A stretch of 64,000 nucleotides of DNA from Druceiella hillmani (GCA_039881145.1 JAYKKI010000095.1:7430501-7494500), one strand, 5' to 3'. Positions 1 through 12,957 are shown, numbered from the stretch's first letter. Translations and numbers: made by a program. Notes: generated by a model from the sequence alone, not told the origin.

Positions 1-1088
1 TTATAACATTATATACTGTAGGACATTTTCTGGACCTTTTGAAATCTTTGGATTTTTTAAAATCACTTTAGTAGTTTAGTCTCTTTGAGTGAACAAACCT
101 ACTCACATACATACATAGCCTGTGAAATTCATAACCCTTCCTCTGCTCTACTTGGGTAAAAGTGTTGCATCTAATGCAACAAAATTCAATTATTTGGACA
201 TCAAAAACATAAATACTTGGGAGTCAGAATGAAAATCCCTGAACTTTATCTTGGAATATTTTTTTGGGAGATTTTACTGTATACTAGATGTATGTCCGTG
301 ACTTCATTCACGTGGACTTTGTTGTATTATTGTTATTAAATTAGCTGTAATGTTGAAGGTTAAAATACACATTGGCATCATTTATAAGAATTACAAAAAT
401 AAGTATTCTTTTCAAATTGGTGTACTTATTGAAATTTCAAATTGACATAATTTTTTTTAATGGGATGATTGCAATGAAAAAGCTTTTATGATACTTCTTG
501 CCCTATAGAATCCACCAGTCAAAACACAGGTAGGAATCCCTACAGAGGTAGACAAAATTTCCTAATACAATATTTTTGTGTTTTTTTACTTTCATTATGT
601 GTCCCTAAATAATTTGTTCATATATTTCTTCAATGTACAAACATGTCGGTTCTGTAGTTTCATGATATGTGTCAATTCTATACGCTTCAAATAAATTTGT
701 TTCTGAATTGTTTTTGAAATTCTGTCTTTAGTTGTGTTTAACTTTTGCATACAATTTCAGATAGTTCGTTTTTTTCAACTCTGTTGGTTTTGTAGGGAAT
801 GTAGCATACATAATTATGTGGAATTTAAGTAGTGAAATAATCTGTTATAAATTGAACTATAACCACCTATCTAATATTATATTTTTTATTGCTCTAAGAT
901 TATTAATTTTAACGATATGTGCACCCAAAACCTGACATACTTTCGCCGAACAGTGACCTCACCATTTATCCAGTGATCTCACATAGGAAAGAAGTAATTC
1001 TATATCGAAATGCTTTATATATTGCGGATAATGTATTGTATATTTATATTCTTATATTCATACTAAATATTTACATTTTTCATTTTAG
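1..1088 (+). other. Intron upstream of exon A (partial)
   Basis: This AT-rich sequence contains no convincing exon. It ends in a good 3' splice site: a TACTAAAT branch-point-like motif near 1061, then a T-rich tract, then CATTTTAG at 1081-1088. A degraded foldback-element fragment lies at about 68-175 (separate entry). I see nothing else in it. Confidence 0.6.
68..175 (-). repeat. Degraded copy of the 'cataacccttcctctg' foldback element
   Basis: The stretch from the 'agtagtttagtctctttgag' area through 'cataacccttcctctgctc' and 'gggtaaaa' matches the right arm of the inverted-repeat element at 60961-61405, with many substitutions. Shared blocks include the catacatac tract, 'agcctatgaaattcataaccc' (here with gtgaaa) and the 'gggtaaaa' end. 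Only one arm is present, so this is an old truncated copy. Confidence 0.6.
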
Positions 1089-1327
1089 CTGAATTACAAA
1101 ATATGAAACAACAAAGGTCAATGTGGCATAACACAGAAAGCCAAGCAAACATGACCCATTCGCCTTTAAGTATGCCGAACAATAATGGCATGATTACATC
1201 TACAATGTCCTATACTCCTGGCATGCTCACCGACCTCGTCAGAGAAATAAGGGAAGCTGCAAGGATGCGAGAAGAGGCTCTATACTCAAAAGTGAGAACG
1301 ATGATTGAAGAACGAAGTTTTAATGCA
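1089..1327 (+). CDS. Internal coding exon A of an unrecognised gene
   Basis: This 239-nt exon is bounded by CATTTTAG|CT at the 3' splice site and AATGCA|GTGAGT at the 5' splice site. The first two bases complete a codon split with the previous exon, and 79 full codons follow with no stop. The frame ends exactly at the donor in phase 0. The first part is a low-complexity linker rich in Ser, Asn, Met and Thr (SPLSMPNNNGMITSTMSYTP). From about the 48th codon onward it is a highly charged predicted helix (MLTDLVREIREAARMREEAL, then SKVRTMIEERS) with Leu/Ile/Met spacing that suits a short coiled coil. The codon composition is much less AT-biased than the surrounding intron. The frame continues without a stop into exon B, which supports both exons. 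I do not recognise the family. The helix suggests a cytoskeletal or scaffold protein, but that is a guess. The ATG at 1103 is in frame, but no stop lies between it and the acceptor, so an internal exon is the simpler reading. Confidence 0.8.
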
Positions 1328-2149
1328 GTGAGTATGTTTGAACTGACATTTTAACAAATTTGCGTTTTATAAATCTTTGTTGTGACGAAACACCTCTTTT
1401 ATTGTTTACACTAATTTATAAATACGAAAATTTCATTTTGAAACAAAATTTAAAAAATGGTAAACTTATAAATCTCCTATAAAATCACAAGTTGTAAGAA
1501 ATAGTGACCCTGTTGCCAAAGTTACAAAAAAAATATTGAATATGCATTTTTCAGTATCAAATTAAAATATTAGTCCAAAAATATAACTGTTGATAAATTG
1601 GTGTAGTAAGTAGCTTCTATGGATTTCTGAATACAAAATAAGACGATTATCCTACTATCCTACTAAAATAATAAAAAGGAAAGTCTTGTTTGTTTTTCAG
1701 GTATTTACACAAAAATGATTAAATCTATTGACATACAACTTTTGCAATACGATAGCTTGTAGTTTCCAGATTGCTATAGATTTTATAGTATCTGCATATA
1801 TTTTTTAATTATATTTGTAGTGTGGTTAATAATATCAACATAGTAGGAGAAAAAGCCACTGATCTGAATGGATTCGTGAGGAATGCTAGCAAAATTAATT
1901 GCTGATACACTAATCATATTTGTAGGGATATTGTAGGTTTTCTTATCTGTCTTTTGTAGATAAGTCGTGATAACTGTTTTGAATTTTTAAAAGTGGTGAG
2001 AAGTGAAAATGGTGGTGTTTATCAATTTATTAATTAATAATTTTTAATATATAGCATAAATGCCAATATTTTTCGATTGCGTTGATTTAGAAGCGTGATT
2101 CTTCTACAGCTCCAAGGGACTGTAAACCTAAGTATTTGATATTAATTTC

Positions 2150-2265
2150 AACTTGATACGTCCACACGTTTCTAAGAAAAAGGCTCTTGACAGACAGACA
2201 GATGGACAATGAAGTGATCCTATAAAGGTCTCTTTTTTCCTTCTGAGGTATGGAACCCTAAAAAT
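2150..2265 (-). repeat. Fragment of a dispersed 'ggaacccttataggatcac' element
   Basis: Read on the minus strand this gives 'gggttccatacctcagaag', then 'cctttataggatcac', then a short spacer and a ctgtctgtctgtc tract. It is the same module that is tandemly repeated at 22208-22440 and resembles a repeat common in lepidopteran introns. It has no coding capacity. Confidence 0.6.
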
Positions 2266-3419
2266 AGATACTAAAATATCTCAATCAAGTAACTTAATTG
2301 TGCTCGTACGAAGTCTTTAGAACCAGGGAGAAAATTGTTTAATTGTGTTAAAATGTTAATGTCATTTTTCTAATAAAATTTCCAAAAATCTGAATAATTA
2401 CTCTCCTCTTCATGATTTAGAAAATCATCAGTCGGTAAAATGTGAAGTCAGGACTGTTGGTGATGATGACTTTTATATTAGTCAAACATTAACAGTATTG
2501 AATAATTATTATTATTACTGGTAATTTTATTATAAACAATAATTATTTAAATTACAAGCAATCTATTAATGATTGCGAAAAAATGATGATTGATAAAATC
2601 TATGTATATCACTCCAAAAAATGTTACAATTTTTTTCATATATCGTTATTTACAACAACTTTGAACGTCGAACCATGCGAACGTCGCCTTATTGTCAACA
2701 TAAAGATTTTACTTTGTGTGAGTTATATCAATGTATTATACACGTATAGACATTTTTCTTAACTGAATAGTAGGTGGAAATAAAAGAAAGGCAGTTGAAA
2801 ATAAATACAATGCAATTAACTTTTAGCTTCATACCCAATACTACAGTGTGGTGTAGCACGTTCAAAATTACAGTGCAGCATGCACTGAGTGTATTAAGTA
2901 ATTGAAATGTAAACATAACACAGTTTATAAGAACACTGTAAAGCCAAAAGTTGGTGGTATATGACACATGACTGGCATAAACTTCATGACTTCTTTGATT
3001 CTTGTATTGGTATGCAAAATTGTATGGAACAGTAGTCATGCAAGTTTGATGTACACTCGCTCAGTTTTTGGGGTTCTGTATTTCAGAAAGAAAAAAACTA
3101 ATTCTTATAAGTTCACTCAAGTGTCCCATTTGTCCATTTTATATATTTGTTTTATGACATAAACAGTTTTATGTAGAAATTTGAAATTTGACATAGTGAT
3201 TAATGTATGTTAATCCTATACAGATTAACATACTGGAATAACTCAATAGTTATCATCTAAAGATATTCATATTGCAATTTTAAAGCTGGCAAATAACTAT
3301 TAAAATTTTTGGTCTAATTTTGTTTATGGTGTGGGATGATATCAATTGAAAGTATGTTTTATAGTGGTTTCAAATACTTTTTGAATTCTTTGTAAGTTAG
3401 TTATAGAGATACTGCTGAA

Positions 3420-3900
3420 AAGGTCTATAAAATGTTTCTCTCGTTGATGTAAAAACTAGCAATTTGGCACATTGGTGAGGCATGTTAACTTGAATATATC
3501 TAAAAATTTAACTCTCAAAAATATTTACATAGAAATTTTAGAGGGGACAAATGTATCCAAATTTTTTTGATTTCATGTATCGTGTAGGATATTAACTGAA
3601 GCAGTAAGTTTGAAGGATTTCAAAAATATTTTTTTAAAGTTATTTGTAAATTAGTTTAAGTTATTGCAGAAGCTCAAAACGTTAAAAAAATTTATGTTCC
3701 TTCCTCTCCCAAAATTGCTAAAGTCAAAAGTTTGAAAAGTTAGCTTTACTAGAAGTTTACAGGAAAACCATAACGATAGTTCTGAATTTCATAGATATTG
3801 AATCATGATAGTTTTACACCTGTAAAAGATATACTAGACAATGTATTTACATAGTGGGAATATTACTATATCTTAATAATTTAACAGAAATACTATATAC
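3420..3900 (+). repeat. Old dispersed repeat, several blocks
   Basis: The block 'ggcacattggtgag...ctcaaaaatatttacatagaaattttagaggg' (3470-3560) recurs in diverged form at about 31375-31450. The block 'acacctgtaaaagatatactagaca' (3815-3840) recurs at 24040-24065. Both look like parts of the element family seen more completely at 35728-36190. The boundaries are approximate. Confidence 0.45.
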
Positions 3901-6900
3901 TTTTAAAAGGTTATATATCCTTAAGTGTGTACGGATTAAGAATAGTGGAGTATTATCAGTTTGAGTATATATATAAACATGCGTAAAGAAGTGTGCTATT
4001 TTATATTCCAATTTCTTTCAATACCAAATCACCTAATTTTTTTAATCAGATAAGCTGATTAGTCCAATCGATGATTACCGGTCTTGTATATGTTTTTAAG
4101 TTATCTACCACATGTACAATCTTCCACCTTGTGTATTTATAAAATATAGTTCTATGAAAACATTTATATGAATTTATTTTCTTGTTATGTAGTATGTTAA
4201 GTCAAATCTTATCTATTTTCACCCATAATGCATAATCTGTTTATGGATGTTAATAATAAGGTGAGGTGAACAGGAGAGAGGGGAATGGGGAAGTGTTTGG
4301 TTATTATTAACATTGAATGACGGTGTTTTAATATTAACCAATTATCACAGATTAGCTTATGCTTCTATTTTTCATCACTTTTACATTTTTCTATCGGATT
4401 TCTGAATGAACGCTCCTCATAAATCTCTGCATAGAAAACTGTAGTGCTACACATTGTGGCTGTGCATCACAACCTTGCTAAAACAATATTCATTCCATAC
4501 AAGTATTAAAATAAGACAAATAAACTAAACGAAAGTTGCTTTAGCTCAACTCTCTTGCTATATTGTTTATTTTGCTTGCATAAATCAGCCTGTAAATTGC
4601 ACATCTTATAATTAATTTGTTTTCGCTATTAGCCCAACACCATTGTTTTGTGCTGTTTCATGAATGGTGGCACATTGCCATTATTGTTTTACATATTACA
4701 CCTAGCTACCTGAACCAGATGTGGGGTTAGGGATGGAAAGCGTTTTGCAGCATTATCATTACTCTGTGATACTCTCCACGAAATTGGAATCCTAGTGAAG
4801 TTTGAGACACAGTGAAATCACCATCTGATGATGCCCTTTGATCTCCATTGTTGATGATGATGGTCTTTGAACTCCAAGTTGCGAATGGTTATTTTTGGTA
4901 TTGACTTACTTTTGAGGTTCCACAATGAAAAAGGGGGAAACCTTTTTAAAAAGAAGAAAATTTCGTCATGTTTGTTTATCATTTTGCAATTTCAAATTTT
5001 TTATAGTTTTAGGTTTGTCTGCTGATATTATTTTTTGCAAGTATGCGCTTCATATGCAGGTTTTAATTAATGTGTATGAAAATATTTAAAAGAATTTCTT
5101 TAATGTAATCTAAAATGAGAATGAATTTTTTCCCACATATTGATTTGGTTGTTATTGGATTGGTCTTTTAGAATGAAACTGAGGTTCCATTTTTAAATAT
5201 TTTTCATTTTCATTCATGGGCAACCATGGATTTGAAAAAATTCTAGAAGTCTAGCATTTGATTAGAACTTTGACATTAAATTCTGTAGTCGAGAACTTGT
5301 TCAATAATTTCAGGATATATAGGTATTACGAAAAAAGTATCTATTATTCATAGCAATGATTCTGTGCATCATATGGAGGTGCGCATCATATGGTTAAAGC
5401 GTGTCTCTGTTTTTTTCATTAGATTCATTGCGATTCGACAGTGATTTTTAGAAATGTTTTTTTTTAAAATGTGAATTGCTATATAGTTCCTTCACATTTC
5501 CTTCTCAGTTTGTTCAAATAATATAGATACCGATATGTATATCTCTGGTTTGTATTTGCTTAACTAACTTGAGTAAGCGGAACTCAACGTGCGGCTAATT
5601 GCAGTTTTATGTCAAAATTGGCAGTACCGCACACTAAACCATTATGACAAATAATGTTTATTTTATGTTACATTTAAATAAACCAGGTTTAAAAAGGAAT
5701 AGAATGTATATAACACAAGTTTAAATGAATGAAATCAGCATTTTGTTTTCACCAAATATCAATATCCCAAACTTATTAGTTTGTGACTTGGGTACTTTTT
5801 GCAAATTGCGCTTTCAATGTACAGAAACTGCTAAGTTCTGTACGTATTATTATAGTGTGTAGTATTTTGTTTGATGTATAGAATTACTTGATGAATATTA
5901 GATATGTTTTTGTGCTGATGTTTCTGACTGCTAATCACCATATTAATATATAATATCCATATTAAAAAATACACCGTGTATATGTATACAGGTCCTTTTG
6001 TGTGTCAGAGTATTCGATGCATGTTTCTGTAGAAAAATTTAATTTTTTTTTAGTGAAATCGCAACTTTGGCAATAATTTTATCAAAAACGCTTGATAATT
6101 GTTGTGTAATTCTTTAACATTTTCTACTAAGTTTCATCAACAGAATCACCTTTATGAATAATATACTCATTCTTTGTTACACCTGTATAGACAACTATAT
6201 ACGGCTGGTTTTTTCTGGCTTTGTAATATTTCGAACTCCCTATATAAGAATAAACATGTGTACTAGACTAAGCATACTGGAGTAATGTGGGTATAACACG
6301 TGCTAAGCTCATTTGTATGCCACTTACGTACTTAAAATAATATAACACCTGCAAATTATGCACGCCTTCAACATAAACCTCTTACGAAGGCTGCTTTTTA
6401 TTGGAATTCATATCCATATGATTAGCAATCCAAAATGTATTTTTGTTTATAATGTGTAAAAAAATGTGGACATTGAAAATAAAATGTGACCAGTGATCAA
6501 ACAAATAAAAGAATAAGGCGACGTAATTTAATGATTTCATAAATAATATTTAATAATTATTAATTTTTTATGTATGTGTTTCAGATAAAATTATATATAT
6601 AATTATAGATTAAATTATTATCAACATCCACACATAATGACACACATTAGTGTTTAGTCTTAACTAGACTGAATTATTTTCATAATTAGTTAGAAACTAG
6701 TGACATGAAAAAGAAAATTTTATAAATACCTGAAATTTATAAAATTTTCTTTAGGATTATTTCGATGTGAACTTTATAAACAAAATACAGCGTGACAGCT
6801 GACAGTTCAGGGTTATTAAAAATGGAGTGCTACACAAAAGAACAACGCATTTTTATTGTTGAGCAATATTTTTACAATTTTTAATTATAAACCTGTGTTT

Positions 6901-6965
6901 TCTATCAAATTCTTCTATTACTTCAATTTCAGTTTTCAATTACTTCTTGCGTGAATTTTGGGACA

Positions 6966-6968
<3 letters not shown>

Positions 6969-7035
<67 letters not shown>

Positions 7036-7080
7036 ACACACACACATGCAAGGTGCGTGCGTGCGTGTGTGTGTGTGTGT
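6969..7080. repeat. Compound microsatellite (TA)n-(CA)n-(GTGC/GT)n
   Basis: About 60 bp of alternating TA is followed by a short CA run, then GTGCGTGCG and GTGT repeats. The downstream sequence to 7240 ends in 'aaaccagcaaagcgggtatttgctgctagt', which looks like the end of a dispersed repeat, so the microsatellite may be internal to an old element. Confidence 0.9.
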
Positions 7081-8324
7081 ATGACGATATACGGCGATAA
7101 GACATTTATGTACAAAATATAAAAAAGAGAAGTTTTTTAATGCATGTTTTTATACAAAAAAAACAATGTATGAGATATGAATACTTTAAAATACGAAAAA
7201 AAAACCAGCAAAGCGGGTATTTGCTGCTAGTTGTTATATAATTACCTTTGAATTGGCACACTGCACTCGTTGCTTCTGAAAATTTTTTAATGATTGCAGT
7301 TTAAACTATGGTCTACCTAGTACACAGTTCTGATTATAACATATTCACCCAGCACTATCAAACATTGCGAGATTAAAGAAATGGAACAACATTACTCTTT
7401 ACTTTCCTCTTAAAATTCTAAGTGAAAGGTAACAGCTCTAAAATTTTCAATTAAACAAATTTTTTGTAGTTTATTTATCATCTGTATACTATTAATATAT
7501 TTATTTAAAATTGATTATTGATAGTATTATTAAAAAATTAAGCGATAAAATAAAGTTTGAATAACTGGAGATCATTTAGAAGCTAAAATTTCCCAGATGG
7601 AACTTTAGAATGAAAAAATTGTAAATTGTGAACCTTATTTTAAAAAGCTTATCCTAGGGTGGAGTACTCTAAACGGTACTCTACTCGACGGTATGTGCGA
7701 AGAAAAATAAATTCACTCCCTCTTTACATTATGTGGTATGTTAGAAAAAATGTACCTCGTATAAATTGAGATTTCCATATGAAGCATCTGCTTGTAAAAT
7801 TCCATGTACATAGGTTTATAACTATAGAAACTACAAGGTCTCGCAAGCAGGGATGTACAGACAGACACGACGAAACTACAAAGATTTTATTTCTGCTATT
7901 TGGCTCCATAAATAATAAAAGTAAATTTTGGCCATAATCATAAACAAGTTTTCAAATAGTTGAAAAGATAAAAAATTATATACTGGTCCATTTTGTTTTA
8001 AAAATATTTCTTTTATTTTATATTACGTTTCATTGGAATTTGTTTACTGGATTTCGGTGCACGCTATTGTGCAAATATATGAACTACATACACTAATTAA
8101 TAACAACTTGAACAGAATAAGTTTTGAAACTGTGGCGTCATATCAATATGTGTCTTATTAAAAATGTAATGTTTCAGTCATTGCATTTACTAATAATAAA
8201 ATCGAATTTGATACACAATTAAAATAAAGGTTTAAATATTGGAACTCTTAACCCTACAATTGCTATTGGCAACATTTGCCTCTTTATAAATTAGTGACCT
8301 AAATAGCCATTAATTATATTTCAG

Positions 8325-8384
8325 AGTGGCGTGACAGGGTCTTTGCAAAAGAACGCCGAAAACAGCAGTTTGCATGATATAAAG
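8325..8384 (+). CDS. Internal coding exon B of the same gene
   Basis: This 60-nt exon is bounded by TTATATTTCAG|AG and ATAAAG|GTGAGT, both strong insect splice sites. Read in the phase set by the end of exon A, it gives 20 codons without a stop (SGVTGSLQKNAENSSLHDIK). The intron on each side is phase 0 and the length is a multiple of three, so the exon could be skipped without breaking the frame (a cassette exon). The composition is richer in G and C than the flanks. The Ser/Asn-rich content fits a flexible linker downstream of the exon A helix. No domain is recognisable. The exon is short, and the support comes from the match of splice sites and frame, not from homology. Confidence 0.72.
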
Positions 8385-11190
8385 GTGAGTACTCACATCA
8401 TAAATTGTGTATTATCATGTACTAATGCATAGCCTGTGTTTTGTGAAATAGCAGTTCATAATGTTTGTATTCAAGGTCCTCATTAAAACATAGGTAATCA
8501 TTTAAAGAGACCTTGAAGTTGTATGTGTTTCACGGTGTATTTAAAAAATACTATTAGCTAGCATTTGGTATGTTCAGTGCATCTCGTTAAGGAGAATTCC
8601 TATACTGAATCTATATTGAAACTTCAGTACCTAATAATTGCTGAGTGTTGAAATTTTCTTGCAGTTTATCTGTCCATTATTCTTCTTTGTATTTTGACAC
8701 TATGATAAAACTAATTGTTCATTATTTAGAATAGCATGTTCAGCTAGATGTGTTTGTTTACCATTATATATTTTTTTAATATCTAGTAGTTAAATAATTG
8801 TCACATAACAGCAAACATAAAATATTTTAGAATTTCTTACAATGTAAACTTTAAATTTGAAAGTTTTCATATTTTTTTATTGAAAGTTTCAATTTCATAT
8901 CACCAGTAATGTATGAGATACTGGTGGTATGAAATTATGTATGAGATACCAAAATTGTCTGACTTTTATTTATTAACAATTTCATTAACTCATTACATAG
9001 TTACTATGTCATACTTTACAATTATGTCCTACTATGTTATGGTTAAATATTTAATATTATACAATGTGAAAGTAATTTGATTCCTAGAAACCCATTTATT
9101 TTCTTGGGTCACTACGATATCTTATCTTCGTGTTAAACATTGATGATACGTATGTAATCCTTATCAGGAGATAATTTTTTTGCAATAGTATGGCGAAAAA
9201 CAAAGGCGATAGTGCGTAATGTGAAATGTAGATTTGGGAAGGGAATTATTGACTTTATGACTAATATACTGTATTATCGGGACTTTTTTACGGTGAGGTT
9301 GAATAAAAATTTTTTGTTCGTTACATTTAACATAGTTATTGATAACAGATGAAAGTGCAAATGTAGAAAATCGACAAAAAATCAAGTTTAAATGAACATA
9401 AAACATCTCGACTCTTTTGCAACACTTTCAGACCTTGTTTTCAAAGATCCATATCCAGGTTTGGACCGTGGCGAGTCCACCAATGAATTATACACCAATT
9501 GATGTTTAGCTCTATATAGATGGAAAAATTCTATCATCATTCAGTGTACATGCCATTATTTATGAGATCTATACTTCAAATGGCTCTTTATCAGAACTAT
9601 CATAGTTTATAAATATATGTTCTACTTTTATAAATATTTGTTCGATGGAGGTTTTATGCGCTGTTTAAGGTGTCTTGCATACCATATGTACCATATTATT
9701 GTGATTACGTGGGCGCAGCAGCCTATAGTTCAGATGCCATTTTTACTGTTGCAATAATGGGTTTTGATTGAGTCTTACAATATTGTCTCGGTTTGGGCCA
9801 GGGCGAGTCCACCAATGAATTTAATCCAATTCATAGGTGCTTGCTTAGTAGTATATTGAAGGCAGAATAGTTTTATTGTAATTTGGTGTATGCCTGTGAT
9901 TATACAGGCTGTTCAATAGTGAGATCTTCACTTCAGATGATTCTTCATTGTATTTTGATACTTCACAAGTGTAGGCACGCACACATGAATATGCTTATAA
10001 AAATCTTATGTTGTAACCATATGCACTTTTTAATGTTATATAATTTATCTCTGGACTCCAATATCACAGTAGAGGTGGGGCGTATATACTGTAATCGTAG
10101 AAGTATCAAGTATTTGCATGGGTCGGAACATACTAGTGTATGACATTCTGCAGATACCTGTTATAAAATATGTAGCTTTTATCTCTCTTTATAATGACTC
10201 AACTACTATAAGAGTAAAAGAAACAAAGCGGTTAGGGATGTACGCAGGCTATCTCTTCCATTGCATAAAACCTTTCTTAGATAAAGGTTAAGAATGAAAC
10301 AAGAAACGTTTCACATAATAGGCTCATATTCATATTCTTGGATAAGCTAATATTCTGTATACCTGTACTTTTAGCTTGCTTCATGTTATTCTCTATCTTC
10401 AGGTATTCTCTAGACTGTCTTAAACACTATTAGGTACCAATGTTAGTCACGCATATGTTCATTCATTGTCTTGAAGATACGTGGCAAAAGATTTTGTAAC
10501 AATAGACAATAAGAATTAGATTTTATTTTTGTAACTTTTTGTTTAGTTCATTCAAATAAGCAAACAACCAAAATATGAGAAATCCCAGTTTGTAACAAGC
10601 AAAAAGTTGGAGACTTTATGAAGAGTGCTCATGTTGTGTGCTCCTGACAAAACATATAACTTAGTATTTTGTAACAGGTATATGTACCTATTATTTTTAC
10701 ATAATCGTAATAGGATCCCCTAAAGAACTTTAAACTCAATTATTAGCACATTGGTGATAAGACTAAGTGTGCAGGGTTAAGAAATATGAATAGAAATAGT
10801 ACAGCAATTTGGTTTAAAGTTCAAGCTAATTTATGTCACACATTAATCAAGGGTACTTTTGAGATGAAAACAGTGTATCGACTCATCTCAAAATGCTTGT
10901 GGGATCTGATTGTGCCAGTACCATAATAAATGTTTTTTTGTAGTTATAAGAAATGTTCTCTTCGTCAAGTAGGCATTGGATTTGAAAAAGCAACTCAAAT
11001 TAATTGATACTCATTATATAGAATCTTTTGTTGTATGTAAACTATTTGTAGTGTATGTAAACTATTTGTAGTAAAATTGGGTTAGAATTTTTCACCCACA
11101 AAAAGGGAAGTGGAGCTGAGAAAGTGACAATACAATCTGATGCCCTCCCTCTTGGTTGCACTGTCCTTGCATGCTTATATAGTCTACACG
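8385..11190 (+). other. Start of the long intron; AT-rich, with a duplicated segment
   Basis: The stretch opens with the exon B donor GTGAGT. Two diverged direct copies of a repeat carrying 'ggcgagtccaccaatgaat' lie at about 9445-9610 and 9785-9965. A 20-bp unit, GTATGTAAACTATTTGTAGT, is doubled near 11034-11073. I see no exon. Confidence 0.5.
9445..9965 (+). repeat. Two diverged direct copies of one dispersed repeat
   Basis: The copies start near 9450 and 9785. They share the block 'ggcgagtccaccaatgaat' (9468-9487 and 9803-9821), a following 'ccaatt' block, and a later block of the type 'gagatctwcacttcaratg' (9563 and 9920). They are about 340 bp apart and heavily diverged. The open frame at 9883-10143 falls in the second copy and is not gene-like. 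Confidence 0.55.
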
Positions 11191-12119
11191 TATAAAGTTT
11201 CTTACATTAAATTTTTGGTTTGGCATTTATTAAAACTTTTATATTTAGAATTTTTTTTTGATTCCGTTATATTCCCAATTATGGTCATATTAAAAATTTA
11301 CATTATTTTTTAATGAGTTCCGCTGGAAAAGCAACATAGCTTGGAACACATTTCTATAAGGTACCCAGGTTACACAAACAAATGAATACTTAGTGAAAGT
11401 GGACCACACTCAAAATAAAAGTTTAGTGATATAAAGTTTCTTACATTAAATTTTTGGTTTGGCATTTATTAAAACTTTTATATTTACAATTTTTTTTGAT
11501 TTCGTTATATTCCCAATTATGGTCATATTAAAAATTTACATTATTTTTTAATGAGTTCCGCTGGAAAAGCAACATAGCTTGGAATACATTTCTATAAGGT
11601 ACCCAGGTTACACAAACAAATGAATACTTAGTGAAAGTGGACCACACTCAAAATAAAAGTTTAGTGATATAAAGTTTCTTACATTAAATTTTTGGTTTGG
11701 CATTTATTAAAACTTTTATATTTAGAATTTTTTTTGATTTCGTTACATTCCCAATTATGGTCATATTAAAAATTTACATTATTTTTGAATGAGTTCCGCT
11801 GGAAAAGCAACATAGCTTGGAATACATTTCTATAAGGTACCCAGGTTACACAAACAAATGAATACTTAGTGAAAGTGGACCACACTCAAAATAAAAGTTT
11901 AGTGATATAAAGTTTCTTACATTAAATTTTTGGTTTGGCATTTATTAAAACTTTTATATTTAGAATTTTTTTTGATTTCGTTACATTCCCAATTATGGTC
12001 ATATTAAAAATTTACATTATTTTTTAATGAGTTCCGCTGGAAAAGCAACATAGCTTGGAATACATTTCTATAAGGTACCCAGGTTACACAAACAAACCTT
12101 ACTCAAAATAAAGGTTTAG
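11191..12119 (+). repeat. Tandem array, 238-bp unit, about 3.9 copies
   Basis: Copies begin with TATAAAGTTTCTTACATTAA at 11191, 11430, 11668 and 11906, a spacing of 239, 238 and 238 bp. They are nearly identical, differing at a few single bases, and the last copy loses its end at about 12095. Each monomer carries 'gagttccgctggaaaagcaa' and 'ggtacccaggttacacaaac'. There is no coding capacity. The homogeneity points to recent expansion or conversion. Confidence 0.95.
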
Positions 12120-12732
12120 TTAACAATAGGCTTGACACAAAATGTGTATTTCACGTGCAGGTGAGATACTAGAAATGTGTGTGCATTAAAATTTGCTTCG
12201 CTCTGTTGGACCAATACAATAAGAGATTGTTACCTGTCATGGAAAATAGGTCTTATTACTAGTTATAAAAGGACATATAGTACAACTTTTCAACTTTTTC
12301 ATAAAAATTTGGTGCGTGTGCATATACCATCGTATATAAAGTTTTTCAGGCGCTCAATTCATGTTATGTACTATGTAATTAAAAGATATTTCTACTTCTC
12401 ATTTGCCTATAGACAATAGAGAGTTCACGATCGATACTAGTTGTAATACTTCTTGTACATAACAAGTTTCATTAAAATGGAAGATTATATATAGACAATA
12501 TGAAGTTAATATTTGGATTGATTTGGATTGAAAATTTAAAATAAATTTTTCACGTAAAATGACTATCTCAATTTTTGTTCCTGTATGTAAAGAAATACGG
12601 AATTATAAATTTTCAAATTAATTTTAATTACATAATAATAGTAGTAATGTAAAAATATAAATAGGAATTAAAATAATGATTGCTTGTATTTTTAAACAAT
12701 TATTTCAGTTTTACAAATAATCATCAAAATTA
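12120..12732. other. AT-rich spacer, nothing recognised
   Basis: The 80-codon open frame at 12177-12419 has AT-driven codon content and no motif, so I treat it as chance. Confidence 0.5.
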
Positions 12733-12957
12733 TTGAATATATTTGGCGTTAATTTTGTAGAAATTCATTGTTGACAATTAAATGAAACTACGTGATGTAG
12801 TATTATTTCTACTTTCGTTAAGTTCTTTATTACAACCTATTATCTTTGCTAATACCCCACCTGAAGATGTTGTAATACAACGAAACCTAGGTTGTGGTAA
12901 AGAACTTAACGTAAGTAGAAATAATACTACATCACGTAGTTTCATTTAATTGTGAAT
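12733..12957. mobile_element. Foldback element, copy 1, with hammerhead-like loop
   Basis: A left arm (about 12774-12837) and right arm (about 12888-12954) are inverted repeats of roughly 65 bp with few mismatches (core ACTACGTGATGTAGTATTAT). They enclose a loop of about 50 bp. Upstream, 'attgaatatatttggcgtt' (12733 on) is shared with copy 2 at 33813, so the mobile unit extends left of the hairpin. The loop and right arm contain CCCAC-CTGAAGA-(stem)-GAAACC-TA-GGTT-GTGG, resembling a minimal type I hammerhead ribozyme. It has no coding capacity. It could be a non-autonomous DNA element (MITE/foldback) or an end of a Penelope-like retroelement. Confidence 0.75.
12856..12897 (+). ncRNA. Possible hammerhead ribozyme-like motif, copy 1
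   Basis: Stem I would be CCAC/GTGG. The core CTGAAGA is at 12861-12867. Stem II would be GTTG/CAAC closed by TAATA. GAA follows at 12882, and stem III ACC/GGT has a 2-nt loop. The base at the cleavage position is U (GGUU). One extra U sits between the core GA and stem II, which departs from the consensus. Function is not shown. Confidence 0.3.

Larger units (their letters stand above)
1328..8324 (+). other. 7.0-kb phase-0 intron between exons A and B
   Basis: The intron starts GTGAGT and ends TTATATTTCAG. It is AT-rich and contains repeat debris: a reverse-strand 'ggaaccc' element near 2150-2265, a dispersed repeat around 3420-3900, and a (TA)n/(CA)n/(GT)n microsatellite at 6969-7080. I see no additional exon. 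The open frames inside it (for example 2728-3039) have no coding signature. Confidence 0.7.
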
